A stretch of 64,000 bases of DNA, taken from Pyrenula massariospora. Taxonomy: Eukaryota; Ascomycota; Eurotiomycetes; Pyrenulales; Pyrenulaceae. The stretch is taken from the NCBI GenBank assembly GCA_021030905.1, contig JAGFMI010000003.1, positions 1,984,001 through 2,048,000 of the forward strand, read 5' to 3'. Below the pieces are notes generated by a model, which saw only the letters and a list, made by a program, of their open reading frames with translations, made no database searches and was not told where the DNA came from. Within the stretch, counting starts at the first letter, position 1, and every line of letters starts with the position of its first letter. Positions 9,890-19,756 of the stretch are shown one piece after another. The position numbers were made by a program, and so were the translations under genes.

Positions 9890-11254
9890 TCAATGGATTG
9901 GAAATCGCGTCTTCGCCTGAGGTGATTCCGGTACGCGAGGAAAGGAGGCTAGCTCGTTGTCGATGGCCTTGGCATTGTCGTCTTCAGACTCAACAGCCGA
10001 CGACTTTTTGTGGACATTGAAGTGAGGGGCAATTTTAGACACGCCTGGGACATGGGCGTTCTCTAAGCTACTAATGATCTTGTGAAACTTTTCAATCGTC
10101 GGTTTAGAGATCGAGGCATGGGTGTCTTTCTCGAAAGATTCCCTAGTCTCGCTCTTCGAACCTTTCCTCGTACGTGGGGACGTGTTGGTACGTTGCGGAG
10201 CCTCTTTGAGCGGCGTTTGTGGCCTGTGGGTTGGAGAGTCTGGTAGGTTTGGCATAATAGCCATGGAAGTGCTAGTACTGCGACTGCGATGAGAACGAGA
10301 TTTCTGAATCCATTTGTCCTTCAGGGTCTCCGGTGCAGTACTGGCTCCCATGTCCATGATGGACACTGTTCTCCTCAGTTTCGTCGTTGCCGTTTTGCAC
10401 GTAAGGCAGAAAGCTTACTGTGAACTCCAAGCCGCATGCCTTTCTTGGAGAAGCTTTGACGTACCGATTCTTTGTCTGATGATTCCGGTGAAGAGGAAAT
10501 GGTGTCTGGGACGGGAGGATTGGCTGGACTGCTCGAAGATCGTCCTCTGCCTTCTCCGCTCGTTGACGTTTTGCGTTGCTCCTTGTCGTAGCTGTCGAGT
10601 TTCCCAATGGCGTCACGGTTCGTCTTGATGACAGTGTCAAGTATAGCTTTGTCTTCAAACATAAGATGAGCGTCTGCTCCAGACAAGGGATCTAAAGACC
10701 TGTACAATTTCATCATCAGCACCAGGTGAGAAACATGTATTGGGATGCTATGAAATATCTAGGTCAAGTGCCAAGAAGGTTTTGGGTCTCAAATCGACGT
10801 ACTTGGTGGCGCCTTGCTCTTGCGTTCCATACTCATTGCCGTGTTGGAGCACGGTTCGCATGACCACAAGCGTTGACTTGAGAGCCTCTAGATGCCTCCG
10901 CAAACGAGAGATCTTCGACTTTCGAAAGAATGATTTAACAGTTCCTTGGTTGGGACTGTCGATCTTACGAAGCTGCTTTCCGACCTCCGCAACTTCGTCG
11001 AAAATGACTTTCAGCTCTTGAATGATCTCCTCAAGATCTTGCATGAAAGCTTCCGTGTAGCGATGGATGTCTTTAGTCACGTCTTCATGCAATCGCAAGA
11101 GTACAGCTGACAGTGCCGCGATTCCTCCTGCCATGCTCTCGACCTCGCTGCCTGTCTGGCTGACCATGTCACAAGCGCAGTAGAAGTCGGAGGAGAGATC
11201 AGCGGCCTGTCCAGCCAACGCTATCATCATATCTGGGACAGAGATGGTAGCCAT
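9890..11254 (-). CDS. HeLo-like N-terminal domain protein with disordered tail
   Basis: Three exons on the minus strand, 11254-10803, 10699-10419 and 10365-9890, give 402 residues. Intron 1 is 103 nt with a GTACGT donor and GTACAG acceptor; intron 2 is 53 nt with a GTAAGC donor. Both junctions keep frame, and the second creates the Met of HMSIMDMG. The first ~150 residues are helical and amphipathic, opening MATISVPDMMIALAGQAADL and including a coiled-coil-like FMQDLEEIIQELKVIFDEVA. They resemble the fungal N-terminal domain found in front of NACHT/STAND receptors and in the PigL_N group. Here no NACHT, ankyrin or kinase domain follows. The remainder is low-complexity Ser/Arg/Pro/Lys with possible phosphorylation sites. 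The biochemical role is unknown. The domain resemblance is from memory of the family and needs a profile search. Confidence 0.7.
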
Positions 11255-11789
11255 TCTGGCAGACGAGAGAAGACACAAGGAAGTTCTCTCATGTGGTAAA
11301 GACACGGAGGGTGGAAGGCAGATAAGAGAAGATGAAGGATGAAGTAAGAGAGCTGACTGGAAAGGCGGAAGGCACGCTGGGGATTCTTTTAAGTGGGAAA
11401 GAGCGAAATTGAAATGGTGATTAGGGAAAGCTCGACCTGGTGGACTTCCGCGGCGGGCATGTCGCAGCATGCGGTGGCGGTGCAGTGGCAGGTCGACGCC
11501 CCCAACAACCTTTGTGACTTGTCTCACTTCATGATTCTCCGCAAAAATTTTAGAGAAAGGCTGGAGAAAAATCGTTGGATAATTAGAGGCGGGGAAATGT
11601 TTGTTGATTTGTGCGTCTAATCACTCGTTGAAGTTGACGCACCGCAACGTCACAGAATAATGCCCAGTAAGATTGGTTAGGAGCCCCCGGAATCTTTCAC
11701 GTCAATACAGTGCGCTATGCAACTGAACACAATGCATTAAAAATGTCTATCTTCTTTCTGAAAGGCTGCCTGCCAAACGTCTCGAATTA
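11255..11789. other. intergenic, promoter of the HeLo-like gene
   Basis: This stretch lies between the start of the HeLo-like gene and the 3' end of RER1, both on the minus strand. The frame of the HeLo-like gene stays open upstream to 11527 but has no better supported start. A 75-codon plus-strand frame at 11393-11620 is not convincing. Confidence 0.4.
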
Positions 11790-12500
11790 CTAATTTCTGT
11801 TGTACCTCGTCTTACCCATGGAGAAAGGGACGTAGCGGTATTTGATCATATGTTGGATCTGGCGCCGCACTAGGTAATTTTACACATTAGTCTAAGCCTT
11901 TGCAGAAAAGAGCATATTTGAAGCAAGTGTTACTGCGCGAAAGGCTGGAGTTATTAGGTCTGCACTTACTCGTCAAGAAGAAAAGAATCAGCCAGTATAC
12001 GACCAAGACAGGCCAGAAAACCGGCAGATTGAAGATCTCGAACCAACTGCACACAAAACTTATTACAACCATTCGTGTCGCGCTGTGCCAGAATTTAAAC
12101 TCCGGCAATCTTCGAATGAATGGCCTGAACTCTTCATCTTGTTTTGTCGGGAGAGAGTCTCCATCCTCCAGGTTCTCGTCTTGGGTCAGGGAAGGGTCAA
12201 ATTTGGGCTGGAGGAACGCGAGGAAGAGGTTGAGTAGATAGATGCCCAAGCAGTAGGCAATGATATACCAGCCACCTGCCCAGATAATGCGAATGAAGAA
12301 TAAAACAAGGAGGGTTGCAGTACCGGCCCAGCGGTAGGTAACATAAGGCGTAGAGGCGTCAAGGTAGGATTGGTAGAGCTATGCAACATGTAAGCAGTGC
12401 ACATATCTTAAAGGTCTTCGTGCCAACGAACTCGTAGGTATTTTGACGTCTGCGCGCTCACAGCGTCGAAAGGGGTCGACTCCGGTTCTGGGGCGTCCAT
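11790..12500 (-). CDS. RER1: Rer1, Golgi-to-ER retrieval receptor
   Basis: Three exons on the minus strand, 12500-12432, 12378-11970 and 11869-11790, encode 185 residues, the usual Rer1 size. Family blocks are YQSYLDASTPYVTYRW, the hydrophobic pair around LLVLFFIRIIWAGGWYII and GIYLLNLFLAFLQPKFDP, the loop EEFRPFIRRLPEFKFWHS, and a second membrane pair ending in VVYWLILFFLT. The last exon supplies the conserved cytosolic tail MRRQIQHMIKYRYVPFSMGK. Rer1 returns ER membrane proteins and unassembled subunits from the early Golgi through COPI vesicles. Introns are 53 nt (donor GTTCGT) and 100 nt (donor GTAAGT). All joins preserve frame and recreate conserved sequence, so the model is secure. Its start faces the enoyl-CoA hydratase gene across a 408-bp divergent promoter. 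Confidence 0.95.
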
Positions 12501-12908
12501 CTTGGATCGAGGTTTGCGAACATGCGATGCAAGACAGAACCTTGCACACTGCCTGCAGAAATCACAGCGCGCCTATGGGATCCGGAAAAGGATAACAACA
12601 ATATTTCTCGCCGGAAAAATCAGGCTGGCTAGGCTTGCTAATGTGTCGCGAATGCCAGCGCTCAGCTAAAAGTTTCTCAAAAAAGTGTTCGGCCAGCCAC
12701 AGTTTCCTCTCCTGATTTGCCAGAGCGCTCATTCGCTGCAGAAGTTCGCAAGGCTGGTCTAGGTTAAATTGGGCTAGCTCACTTCAGCCTCAATCTTCTC
12801 GCTGTTCCCCGCACCCGAGGATTGACCGAGGAGCTGCATTGAAGCCCGTGCGGAGAGACACAGATATTCTTCGACGGCGAGAGACGTCAAGAGGGCCTTT
12901 GTGAACAG
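12501..12908. other. divergent promoter, RER1 and enoyl-CoA hydratase
   Basis: The 408 bp between two divergent starts has no gene. It must contain both promoters. I could not name a specific factor site. Confidence 0.5.
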
Positions 12909-13971
12909 ATGAAGATGTTCACGTCAAGTTCCTGTTCCGTGGTTCGCTGCAGGGCTGCTCATATTTCACCAACTCTTGGATTCGTAGCTGCACGCTCTTT
13001 CTCCGCAACAAAGTCTCGAGCATCAACCTCGTATGAGCATCTTCTCCTGTCTAGTCCGAAACCAGGCGTTGGCCAGAGTAGGTACATAGAGCATCAGACA
13101 TCTCCGATGACCGTCTCTGAACATATGTAGTCACATTGAACAGACCAAAGGCCCTCAATGCGTTGTCAACCCCTCTCTTCCGTGAGCTCAATGATGCTCT
13201 CTCAAAGTATGAGGAAGACAAGGACATTGGCGCCATTGTTCTTACTGGCAGCGAGCGAGCCTTTGCCGGTCTGTCATGACACCTCTTAAACCGCATGAGA
13301 GTACTAGAAGCTGACTTTTCGTAATAGCTGGCGCCGATATCAAAGAAATGTCCACTCTCACCTTCTCCCAAGCCTACAACACTAACTTTATCGCCCCTTG
13401 GTCACACCTAACCACCATTCGCACACCCATCCTCGCTGCCGTATCTGGCTTTGCTCTCGGTGGTGGCTGCGAGCTCGCAATGATGTGCGACATCCTTTAC
13501 TGTACCGCTAGCGCGACCTTTGGACAGCCTGAGATTAAGCTCGGTGTTATCCCGGGAGCTGGCGGCAGCCAAAGGCTGATTAGAGCGGTTGGTAAAAGCA
13601 AGGCGATGGAGTTGATTCTAACGGGCGAAAATTTCTCTGGCAAGGATGCTGGGGACTGGGGTCTCGCAGCAAAGGTGTTCGCAGGCGGGTATGAGGAATG
13701 TTTAAATGGTGCCGTGGAGACGGCGGGTAAGATAGCAGGGTTTTCGAGAATAGCAACGGTGGCCGCAAAAGAGGTTGTCAATAAAAGTCAGGAGTTACCT
13801 CTGAGAGAGGGTATGGAATACGAGAGGAGACTGTTCCACGGATTGTTTGGCACGAAGGATCAGAAAACAGGTAAGCTGAATGCCACATCCGTTCACGCTC
13901 CCACTAACCCTAAGTCTTCAGGCATGGCGGCCTTCGCGAAGAAGGAGAAACCACAATGGTCAAACGAATAA
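12909..13971 (+). CDS. mitochondrial enoyl-CoA hydratase (crotonase family)
   Basis: Four exons, 12909-13077, 13131-13268, 13328-13870 and 13922-13971, encode 299 residues. The N-terminus is Arg/Ser-rich with [12 protein letters not shown] and looks like a mitochondrial presequence of about 35-40 residues. The crotonase core shows [12 protein letters not shown], the oxyanion-hole and CoA region [28 protein letters not shown] with the first catalytic Glu, and [16 protein letters not shown] with the second. The enzyme hydrates trans-2-enoyl-CoA to 3-hydroxyacyl-CoA in beta-oxidation and in branched-chain amino-acid breakdown. The C-terminal [12 protein letters not shown] is the usual ending of short-chain hydratases, supporting the last 51-nt intron. 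Intron donors are GTAGGT, GTCTGT and GTAAGC. It resembles the human ECHS1 type more than HIBCH. Confidence 0.93.
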
Positions 13972-14965
13972 CACCTGCAAGTGTACAAATAGATACCACA
14001 TAGAACGATTTACAGAGCGTTTGAACGACTATTTGAACGGACCACGTGATCACTTATCAAGAGTGCGAGATCACCACCGCGCACCAACCACCACTTCGAT
14101 ATAACAAACTCAACGCGGCAAAAAATCTGTAGCAAAAGGTACCTGCGACCCTGCCATAGTATCCAAGCAGACAAACCTCTTTTTAGTTTTTATTTTTCCT
14201 TCAATCTTTTCTCTAGGTCAAAATTGTAGGTTAACCCCTTATCCTTAGACACTGTACGCAAGGTTCGCTCGAATTGGAATTTGGGACGTACGAAAAAATT
14301 TCCGCTAATAGACTTCGAAGATTGACGAGCGAACTTTGTTCTCAATAAATTGCATATGTTCACATGCTAGGGCTGCCGGAACACAGTGCAAACGAGAAGA
14401 TAGGAGACAGTAGCAAGAGCGAGTGAAATTACACACATCAACAAACATCATAGACCGTTTGATCATCAGTTAAAGGCTTTGATATTTAAACAACGCCACT
14501 TAGATTGCCAGGTCAGTTCTACTTCCAGCTTCGGCCATACATGGCCTATCGTAAGCAGGAAAGAATCTCAAGTGCGTGGGTATTCGTCGCGTACCGCACT
14601 GAAACCCCCAAAAGTGTCTTGGATTTCACATTGATGCACAACCCGTCCCCCGACTAACACCATGACATCTTCCAAAGGGGCCATGTCTTTACTGACATCT
14701 TGCTCTCCCCACCGAACCCACAGACTTTCAAGTGATGTCCTTCGTTCAAAGCTCGGCGCAAGTCTCTGGCACCGGAATTTCAGCCTCACTCCGACGTAGT
14801 CTTTCCTGCGTCCAGTTTTCGAACGGCCACACGACCAAACTTTAGAATTTTCTGATTATATGTGCCAGCGTAGTTCAGGGAAATTGCCTTGATCTCCTCT
14901 GACTTGAGACCGTAGGTCGAAGGGCCGTAATTTTGTCGTCTCAGACTGCGGTCGTGATAGATCAA
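13972..14965. other. intergenic between convergent genes
   Basis: This is 3' flank of the hydratase and of EMC5. A CACGTGATCAC site at about 14043 repeats the motif seen near 5920 but sits away from any gene start. Directly after the EMC5 stop the same minus-strand frame stays open for 59 codons, to a TGA at 14786-14788. A separate 73-codon minus frame (14568-14789) is unsupported. Confidence 0.4.
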
Positions 14966-15428
14966 TCATGCTTTCTTGACGACGGTATCTCTTTCGCGCA
15001 CCCAGTCGGCGAATTCTTTGCGTTTCGCCTGAAGCTTTATAGTCAGACGCAGTTATCGTTGTAAAGACCCTAAAACCTTACTCTTATGTCTAAAAAGCCA
15101 GGCCGCTCCTCCAGCGCTTTGTACGGATTGGCGTGACCACTTTCTTGTTCAATCTTCCCGGCCCATTTATTCCAAGCTATCGGCTTCAGAGGCTCCGCAC
15201 CGACTACAAGCCCGACACATATGAGGGCGACAGATACAAGTGTCTCGATCTGGATGTCCGCCGGTAGTGCTGAGCCAGCGCCTGCATGCAGAGCTGTGTG
15301 CTCATGGGCTGAGTACCCTCTGCGATCAAGTTAGATCTTAGCTCTGGTTCATTTAGATAGATGGGAACACACGCATGGGCTAGGAGCACAAGGCCGAGGG
15401 TGATTGTGGCACGAGATAGGAAACCCAT
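14966..15428 (-). CDS. EMC5: ER membrane complex subunit 5 (EMC5/MMGT)
   Basis: Three exons on the minus strand, 15428-15373, 15319-15082 and 15028-14966, encode 118 residues. The protein has two membrane helices: MGFLSRATITLGLVLLAHA, and LVSVALICVGLVVG after a lumenal YSAHEHTALHAG segment. The conserved loop AEPLKPIAWNKWAGKIE precedes a C-terminal ERPGFLDIRAKRKEFADWVR. This is the EMC5/MMGT1 pattern. In the ER the complex inserts tail-anchored and polytopic proteins. Both introns are 53 nt, with donors GTGTGT and GTAAGG. The first splice was chosen because it restores AHAGYSAHEH, close to the family's AHA-YSAHEH. The intron positions and length fit the fungal family. The same frame stays open past the stop; see findings. 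Confidence 0.88.
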
Positions 15429-15918
15429 GACGTAGAATAGGCAGAATCGTAATGGATAATTTCTTCGAGTTCCAGGACGAACTCAACGTTGTCCCAACAT
15501 CTGATTGTCAAGGTGTGTACAGCCTCAAGTATCATTCGGCAACGCTTGCGAATGGCGCACCGTTCTGCAGGGGGCGGGCGAAACACGCTAGGCGAAACAA
15601 AAGCGGTAAAGCCGCAGAAGCGACGGGGGTTCGTGCTAACATTCCAGGGGCTTCAACAACACGGGCGGCTTGCTAAAGTTGGCTCTCGCTGTGTCTTTCT
15701 CTCCCTTTTCCTGGTCAACGGCGAACTGTCCTTGAACCCCACGCCATTTTAGAGACGTCAACCCAACTCTGACTACATTCCTTGAACGAACTCGCACATT
15801 TCCACTACCGTCATTCACTCTATTCCCATCTAATCATTTAAACGACACTCTCTTACATAGCGGCATCCTTCAACCACCTCGTCCAGTGGACTCTCTCGTT
15901 TGCGGCATATCAGACAAA
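15429..15918. other. divergent promoter, EMC5 and GH17 glucanase
   Basis: The 490 bp between divergent starts has no convincing gene. Short frames at 15452-15752 are not supported by similarity. Confidence 0.5.
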
Positions 15919-16939
15919 ATGCTCTTTTCGAGCCTCGTCTCCTTACTCCTCACGACAGCTCCATTAGCAGTGGTAGCCAAAGGAAATTTAGGATTCTCCA
16001 TCGGCAACACTAAAACGGATGGAAGCTGCAAATCTTCAGATGATTACAAGCAGGACTTTCAGGCGCTGAAAGACCACACACCAAGCAGGCTTGTTCGCAC
16101 ATATTCATCTGGTGGTAATAATTGCGACACTGCCGGAAACATCCTCCCAGCGGCTGCAGATGCGGGCTTCAAGGTCATCCTCGGCATTTGGTTTGTTTTA
16201 ACGTCCATGTGATTGAATACCGATCCAGGACTGATAAATGGTACAGGGCAGACACCGATGAATCCTTTAAAGCGGACACGGATGCGATCACCAAAGCTGT
16301 TCCATCCAACAAGGACGCTGTCTACGGTGTCACAGTCGGATCCGAAACCTTGTACCGTGGCAATTTCACTGGCGAAGAACTCCTTGGCAAGATCCAGCAG
16401 GTGCAAGGCCAGCTCGATGGTGTACTCGTTGGAACGGCTGACAGCTGGAACAAATACGCTGATGGAACAGCTGACCCGCTGATCAAGGGTGGCGTCAAAC
16501 TCCTGTTCGTCTCTCTTATTCTTGTGCACGTTCGAAGCTAATAAGATGTAGTCTTGCCAATGCATTCTCCTTTTGGCAAGCCCAACCCATTGAAAATGGT
16601 ACCGCCACCTACTTCGATGACGTGATGCAGGCTCTCGGCCGCATCCAAGAAACTGCTGGCTGCATCGACTGCGTCAACGTCATGAACGGCGAAACAGGCT
16701 GGCCTGGCGATGGCGGCTCTTCCTATGGCCCGGCCCAAGCTTCTACGGATGACCTGTCTAAATTCTGGAAGTCTGGGGTGTGTGGCATGTTGGACTGGGG
16801 CATGGACTTGTTCTTCTTCGAAGCTTTTGATGAGCCTGGAAAGCCTGATAGCGTAGGGCAGAATGGGCAGCCGGCGGACGAGAAGCATTGGGGGGCTTTT
16901 ACATCGGATCGAACGCCCAAGTTTGATATGTCTTGCTAA
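15919..16939 (+). CDS. BGL2: secreted GH17 beta-1,3-glucanase/transferase, Bgl2 type
   Basis: Three exons, 15919-16190, 16247-16504 and 16552-16939, encode 305 residues. The start is the first ATG; the frame extends 11 codons upstream without one. An N-terminal signal peptide (MLFSSLVSLLLTTAPLAVVA) is followed by the GH17 barrel: GNLGFSIGNTKTDGSCKS, RLVRTYSSGGNNCDT, VILGIWADTDESF, GVTVGSETLYR with the acid/base Glu (about 124), LLANAFSFWQAQ, NGETGWPGDGG with the nucleophile Glu (about 224), and FFEAFDEPGKP. The protein ends in KFDMSC with no hydrophobic GPI tail, as in Bgl2, an abundant wall protein that cuts and branches beta-1,3-glucan. Introns are 56 and 47 nt with GTTTGT and GTTCGT donors. 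Both joins rebuild conserved motifs (GIW-ADTDES, KLL-LANAF). Confidence 0.93.
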
Positions 16940-17660
16940 ATTAGGCGAAGGTTAACATGTTGTACAGGGGGATGATGGAAAAGGGGTAGTGCTTGGATCT
17001 GAGGCATGCGAGCAAGGATACCCTTCAAATACTTTGCTTCTCTACAGTAAATACTGCGTTGATGACCATATAGAGCAACGCGTGCTATTTGAGCAACCTT
17101 CAAACTTGCTAAGTTGCGCACATTGTCTTGGTGAGACTTCTTAAGATCATCATTTCGAAATCTCACACCACAGTGGTGTGTCCCCGACACGTGCCCAGCA
17201 TGCTTCTAATTCTTCCAGATCCCCCGCCTTTCCTAGTCAAAATCGCGAATTTAAATTCCACCCTCATCGTGCTGCCCCGTCTCCGCCCTCACATCCAGTC
17301 CATCCGCACCCACCCCGTCGAACCCGACTCGTACACGACCTACCCTACCCTACCCTCTCATCAAATCCTACTCCCGAGACCACCGTCTCGCCGAGCGTAG
17401 CATGCTGTTAATCAACGGTAAAAATGCATCCCCGTCTACCTCCCCAACCTTAAACTCCTGTTCCTCCCTCCTCCTCTCCCCTTCCGCCCCCCGACTCCAC
17501 CAGCAGCTATCTATCAACTCGCGCCCAACCCCTTCCTATCGCCTTTAGAGCCACGGTTCCAAACGAACGGACTCTGCGGTCAGGGACCCAGAAAGTTAAG
17601 TTGCAGGCAACGATCAAAGGGTGAGGTGAGGGTGTCACTGATGAGTTGTATGGCGCTTAT

Positions 17661-17716
17661 GTGTGTGTGCTGGATCGTGATGTGTTGGGTGTGTGTGCTG
17701 GATAGTGATGCGTAGG

Positions 17717-17756
<40 letters not shown>

Positions 17757-17780
17757 GATGCTGATATGTTGAGTGTAGGT
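17661..17780 (+). repeat. degenerate 28-30 bp minisatellite, about three units
   Basis: Units begin at about 17661, 17689 and 17719. Each is a GT run, then GTGCTGGAT, a variable base pair, and TGATRTGTTGRG-like sequence. The third unit carries an expanded GT tract. Confidence 0.8.
17719..17752 (+). repeat. (GT)17 microsatellite
   Basis: Seventeen uninterrupted GT dinucleotides inside the third minisatellite unit. The complementary strand is a CA repeat. Likely length-polymorphic. Confidence 0.95.
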
Positions 17781-17893
17781 GACTGGGCCTGGACCCAGGG
17801 ATTTTCCCGAGGCAGTGAGAGCGTAGATAATTGACTCCGGCTCAAGTTATGTCCAAAAAGAATAAAACATTCATTTTGAATCTAGAAACAATA

Positions 17894-19756
17894 TCAGGGC
17901 ACCACAAGTCCATACGTCCCACTTTCCTTTTCCTTGCTCAGCCTCATCTCATGTCCTTTCGCCCAGCTCTTCATCTCACTTACCTTCAAATTCGACCTCC
18001 CACCTTCCTGTTCCCCCTCCTCTGAACCTTTTAGCCCATGCAAAACCACAGCTAACGCATCCAGCTTCCATACAGGAAGCTCCTTTCTACTTGTCTGCCA
18101 AATAGTCAATCCAACAAAGACTATTGCAGCAACTACGATAGCAAGGGGCAGCCCAAGCCACGCCCATTGCACATTGATGTACGCCTCGAGCACATCGCTA
18201 GTCCCCAAAGCCTGTTGTCCAGCCGTCATGCGCATTTTATTCGTCATGCTCACGGCGATGTTGGCAAAGGTTTGATTGATGTTCTTGGGACCGTTGGTCC
18301 AGATCGCCTTGGTGACATCGCTACTCCAGTTAACGAACATGTAGGCATCAATATCTGTGCCGGTGCCTTTGCCGTTCAGGACTCCACCGTAACCGTCGGA
18401 GCCCGAAAGGAAAGAAGTGAGCGCCCAGAACGAGTTGAGAGAAATGCTGACCTTATTTTCCAGGTTTGAGGGATCTGTCATTGCTACAGTGCCGTTACCA
18501 TAAGGACATTTTCCAGGGGTCATGTGCGTATTGCAGACAGACCAACCTCTATCGTAGATATGGTGGGGAGTTTCGACGAGTTCACCTTTTGAAGTGAATG
18601 CATTGTAAGTCTGCATTACCAGATACAACTGACAGTCGTAAGCATGGAACCTATTCGGCGTCTCAGCTCCATAGTCTGTATCCCTTGTAGAGCTCCCTTC
18701 GAACATGAGGAGAGACACCTTCGCAATCCACAAGCGGTCCTCTACTGTTGTGCCTAATTCGAAACCATCATTTTCCCATGGCAATATTGTGACGAAATTG
18801 CCGAGTTGAGGTCCAGCAGCCAACAAGATGAACCGATTGGCATAATTCCGGCTGAGGTCCCATGATGCGTGATATACGTTGCCTGGTTGTTTCTCGATCA
18901 CAAGCAGCGCTGTCTGATCGATGCATTGCGAACGGACTTCCATTGTGGCGTAGGGAGAAAAGGTGCAATTGCCTGAAGGGCAACTCGGTGTTATGGGAAT
19001 TATTTGTTGTGTAGATGAAAATTGTGTAGACGCAAAAGCTCCACCATACACAGCTCCTTTCATCGAGGGCTCGGCATCAATCATATTAAAGGCACCTGCC
19101 ACATAATCAGAACCACGCAATGAATAATTCCGACTGATTGGAATCGAAGCCGGCTCTGTATGCGTACTCCTCAGAGGGAAAGTAATCGCGGCTTGGATAA
19201 AAGAGTCTACCGCCAGCACAAAAATGATGATGGCAACTCCAAGAGACGAGAGTCCCAGCAAATCCAGGTGGGTGAGAAAACAGGCACTTCCAACGGGACC
19301 TCTTGATGCCGCATCAAAGATCTGAAAATCCTGCGCCGATCTCTTTCTCGCGCTGAACCAGTTCCATTTCAGCTGTCCAATCGCTGCCGTCACCGCCAAC
19401 ATGGCCGAACCTTTCATCAGAGTGCCCAATATTGCAATGACGGCATTGAGGCTGAAAGGTGCCCTCCAATCTGCGAGGCTGTGTCCGTCGAAGAGAGCAA
19501 GAGTCAAGAAAATGGTCGCCAACGACAGAAGACAGAAAACCAGGGCTGCGGATTCTAGCAACCAACCGTCGTCATACACATGACACCAGGCTTTAAAAAA
19601 CCACTTGTGATGTCTATGCAACTGTGAAAAGGGCTTCGGCTTGGTGTTCGCCTGCCGCTGCTCAGCTGATATCTTGGGGCCGGACCCTAGCATTTCGAGT
19701 GGTTTATAAACAGCTTTATTTTGACGAAAATAAGGCGAAAAGAGAAACTCATCCAT
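17894..19756 (-). CDS. DUF3176 family multispanning membrane protein
   Basis: An intronless minus-strand gene of 620 residues. The start is the first ATG (19754-19756); a TTG three codons earlier was ignored. Hydrophobic helices occur near residues 65-88 (SAALVFCLLSLATIFLTLAL), 100-125 (AVIAILGTLMKGSAMLAVTA), 168-192 (SLGVAIIIFVLAVDSF) and near the C-terminus (GLPLAIVVAAIVFVGLTIW). Between the third and fourth lies a ~340-residue, probably extracellular, Cys- and Asn-rich segment with CPSGNCTFSPYATMEVRSQC. This layout and the CPSGNCTF motif are typical of the fungal DUF3176 family, usually present in many copies in Pezizomycotina. No biochemical function is known. A short charged cytosolic tail ends the protein. 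Confidence 0.85.
   Translation of the reverse strand: MDEFLFSPYFRQNKAVYKPLEMLGSGPKISAEQRQANTKPKPFSQLHRHHKWFFKAWCHVYDDGWLLESAALVFCLLSLATIFLTLALFDGHSLADWRAPFSLNAVIAILGTLMKGSAMLAVTAAIGQLKWNWFSARKRSAQDFQIFDAASRGPVGSACFLTHLDLLGLSSLGVAIIIFVLAVDSFIQAAITFPLRSTHTEPASIPISRNYSLRGSDYVAGAFNMIDAEPSMKGAVYGGAFASTQFSSTQQIIPITPSCPSGNCTFSPYATMEVRSQCIDQTALLVIEKQPGNVYHASWDLSRNYANRFILLAAGPQLGNFVTILPWENDGFELGTTVEDRLWIAKVSLLMFEGSSTRDTDYGAETPNRFHAYDCQLYLVMQTYNAFTSKGELVETPHHIYDRGWSVCNTHMTPGKCPYGNGTVAMTDPSNLENKVSISLNSFWALTSFLSGSDGYGGVLNGKGTGTDIDAYMFVNWSSDVTKAIWTNGPKNINQTFANIAVSMTNKMRMTAGQQALGTSDVLEAYINVQWAWLGLPLAIVVAAIVFVGLTIWQTSRKELPVWKLDALAVVLHGLKGSEEGEQEGGRSNLKVSEMKSWAKGHEMRLSKEKESGTYGLVVP

Larger units (their letters stand above)
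16940..17893. other. intergenic, C-rich then GT-rich
   Basis: No gene was recognised. A pyrimidine-rich, C-rich stretch covers about 17220-17530 and includes a short TACCC tandem near 17341-17356. It is followed by a GT-rich minisatellite at 17661-17780. Confidence 0.5.

Noticed and set aside
14041-14051. CACGTGATCAC site near 14043 as a promoter element
   Set aside because: It lies between two convergent genes, far from any start.
16059-16565. 168-codon minus frame over the GH17 gene
   Set aside because: It lies opposite exons and introns of a confident gene and shows no similarity of its own.
17339-17356. TACCC tandem resembling a telomere repeat
   Set aside because: Only three to four units of TACCC, not TTAGGG/CCCTAA, inside a C-rich region. 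Treated as simple sequence.
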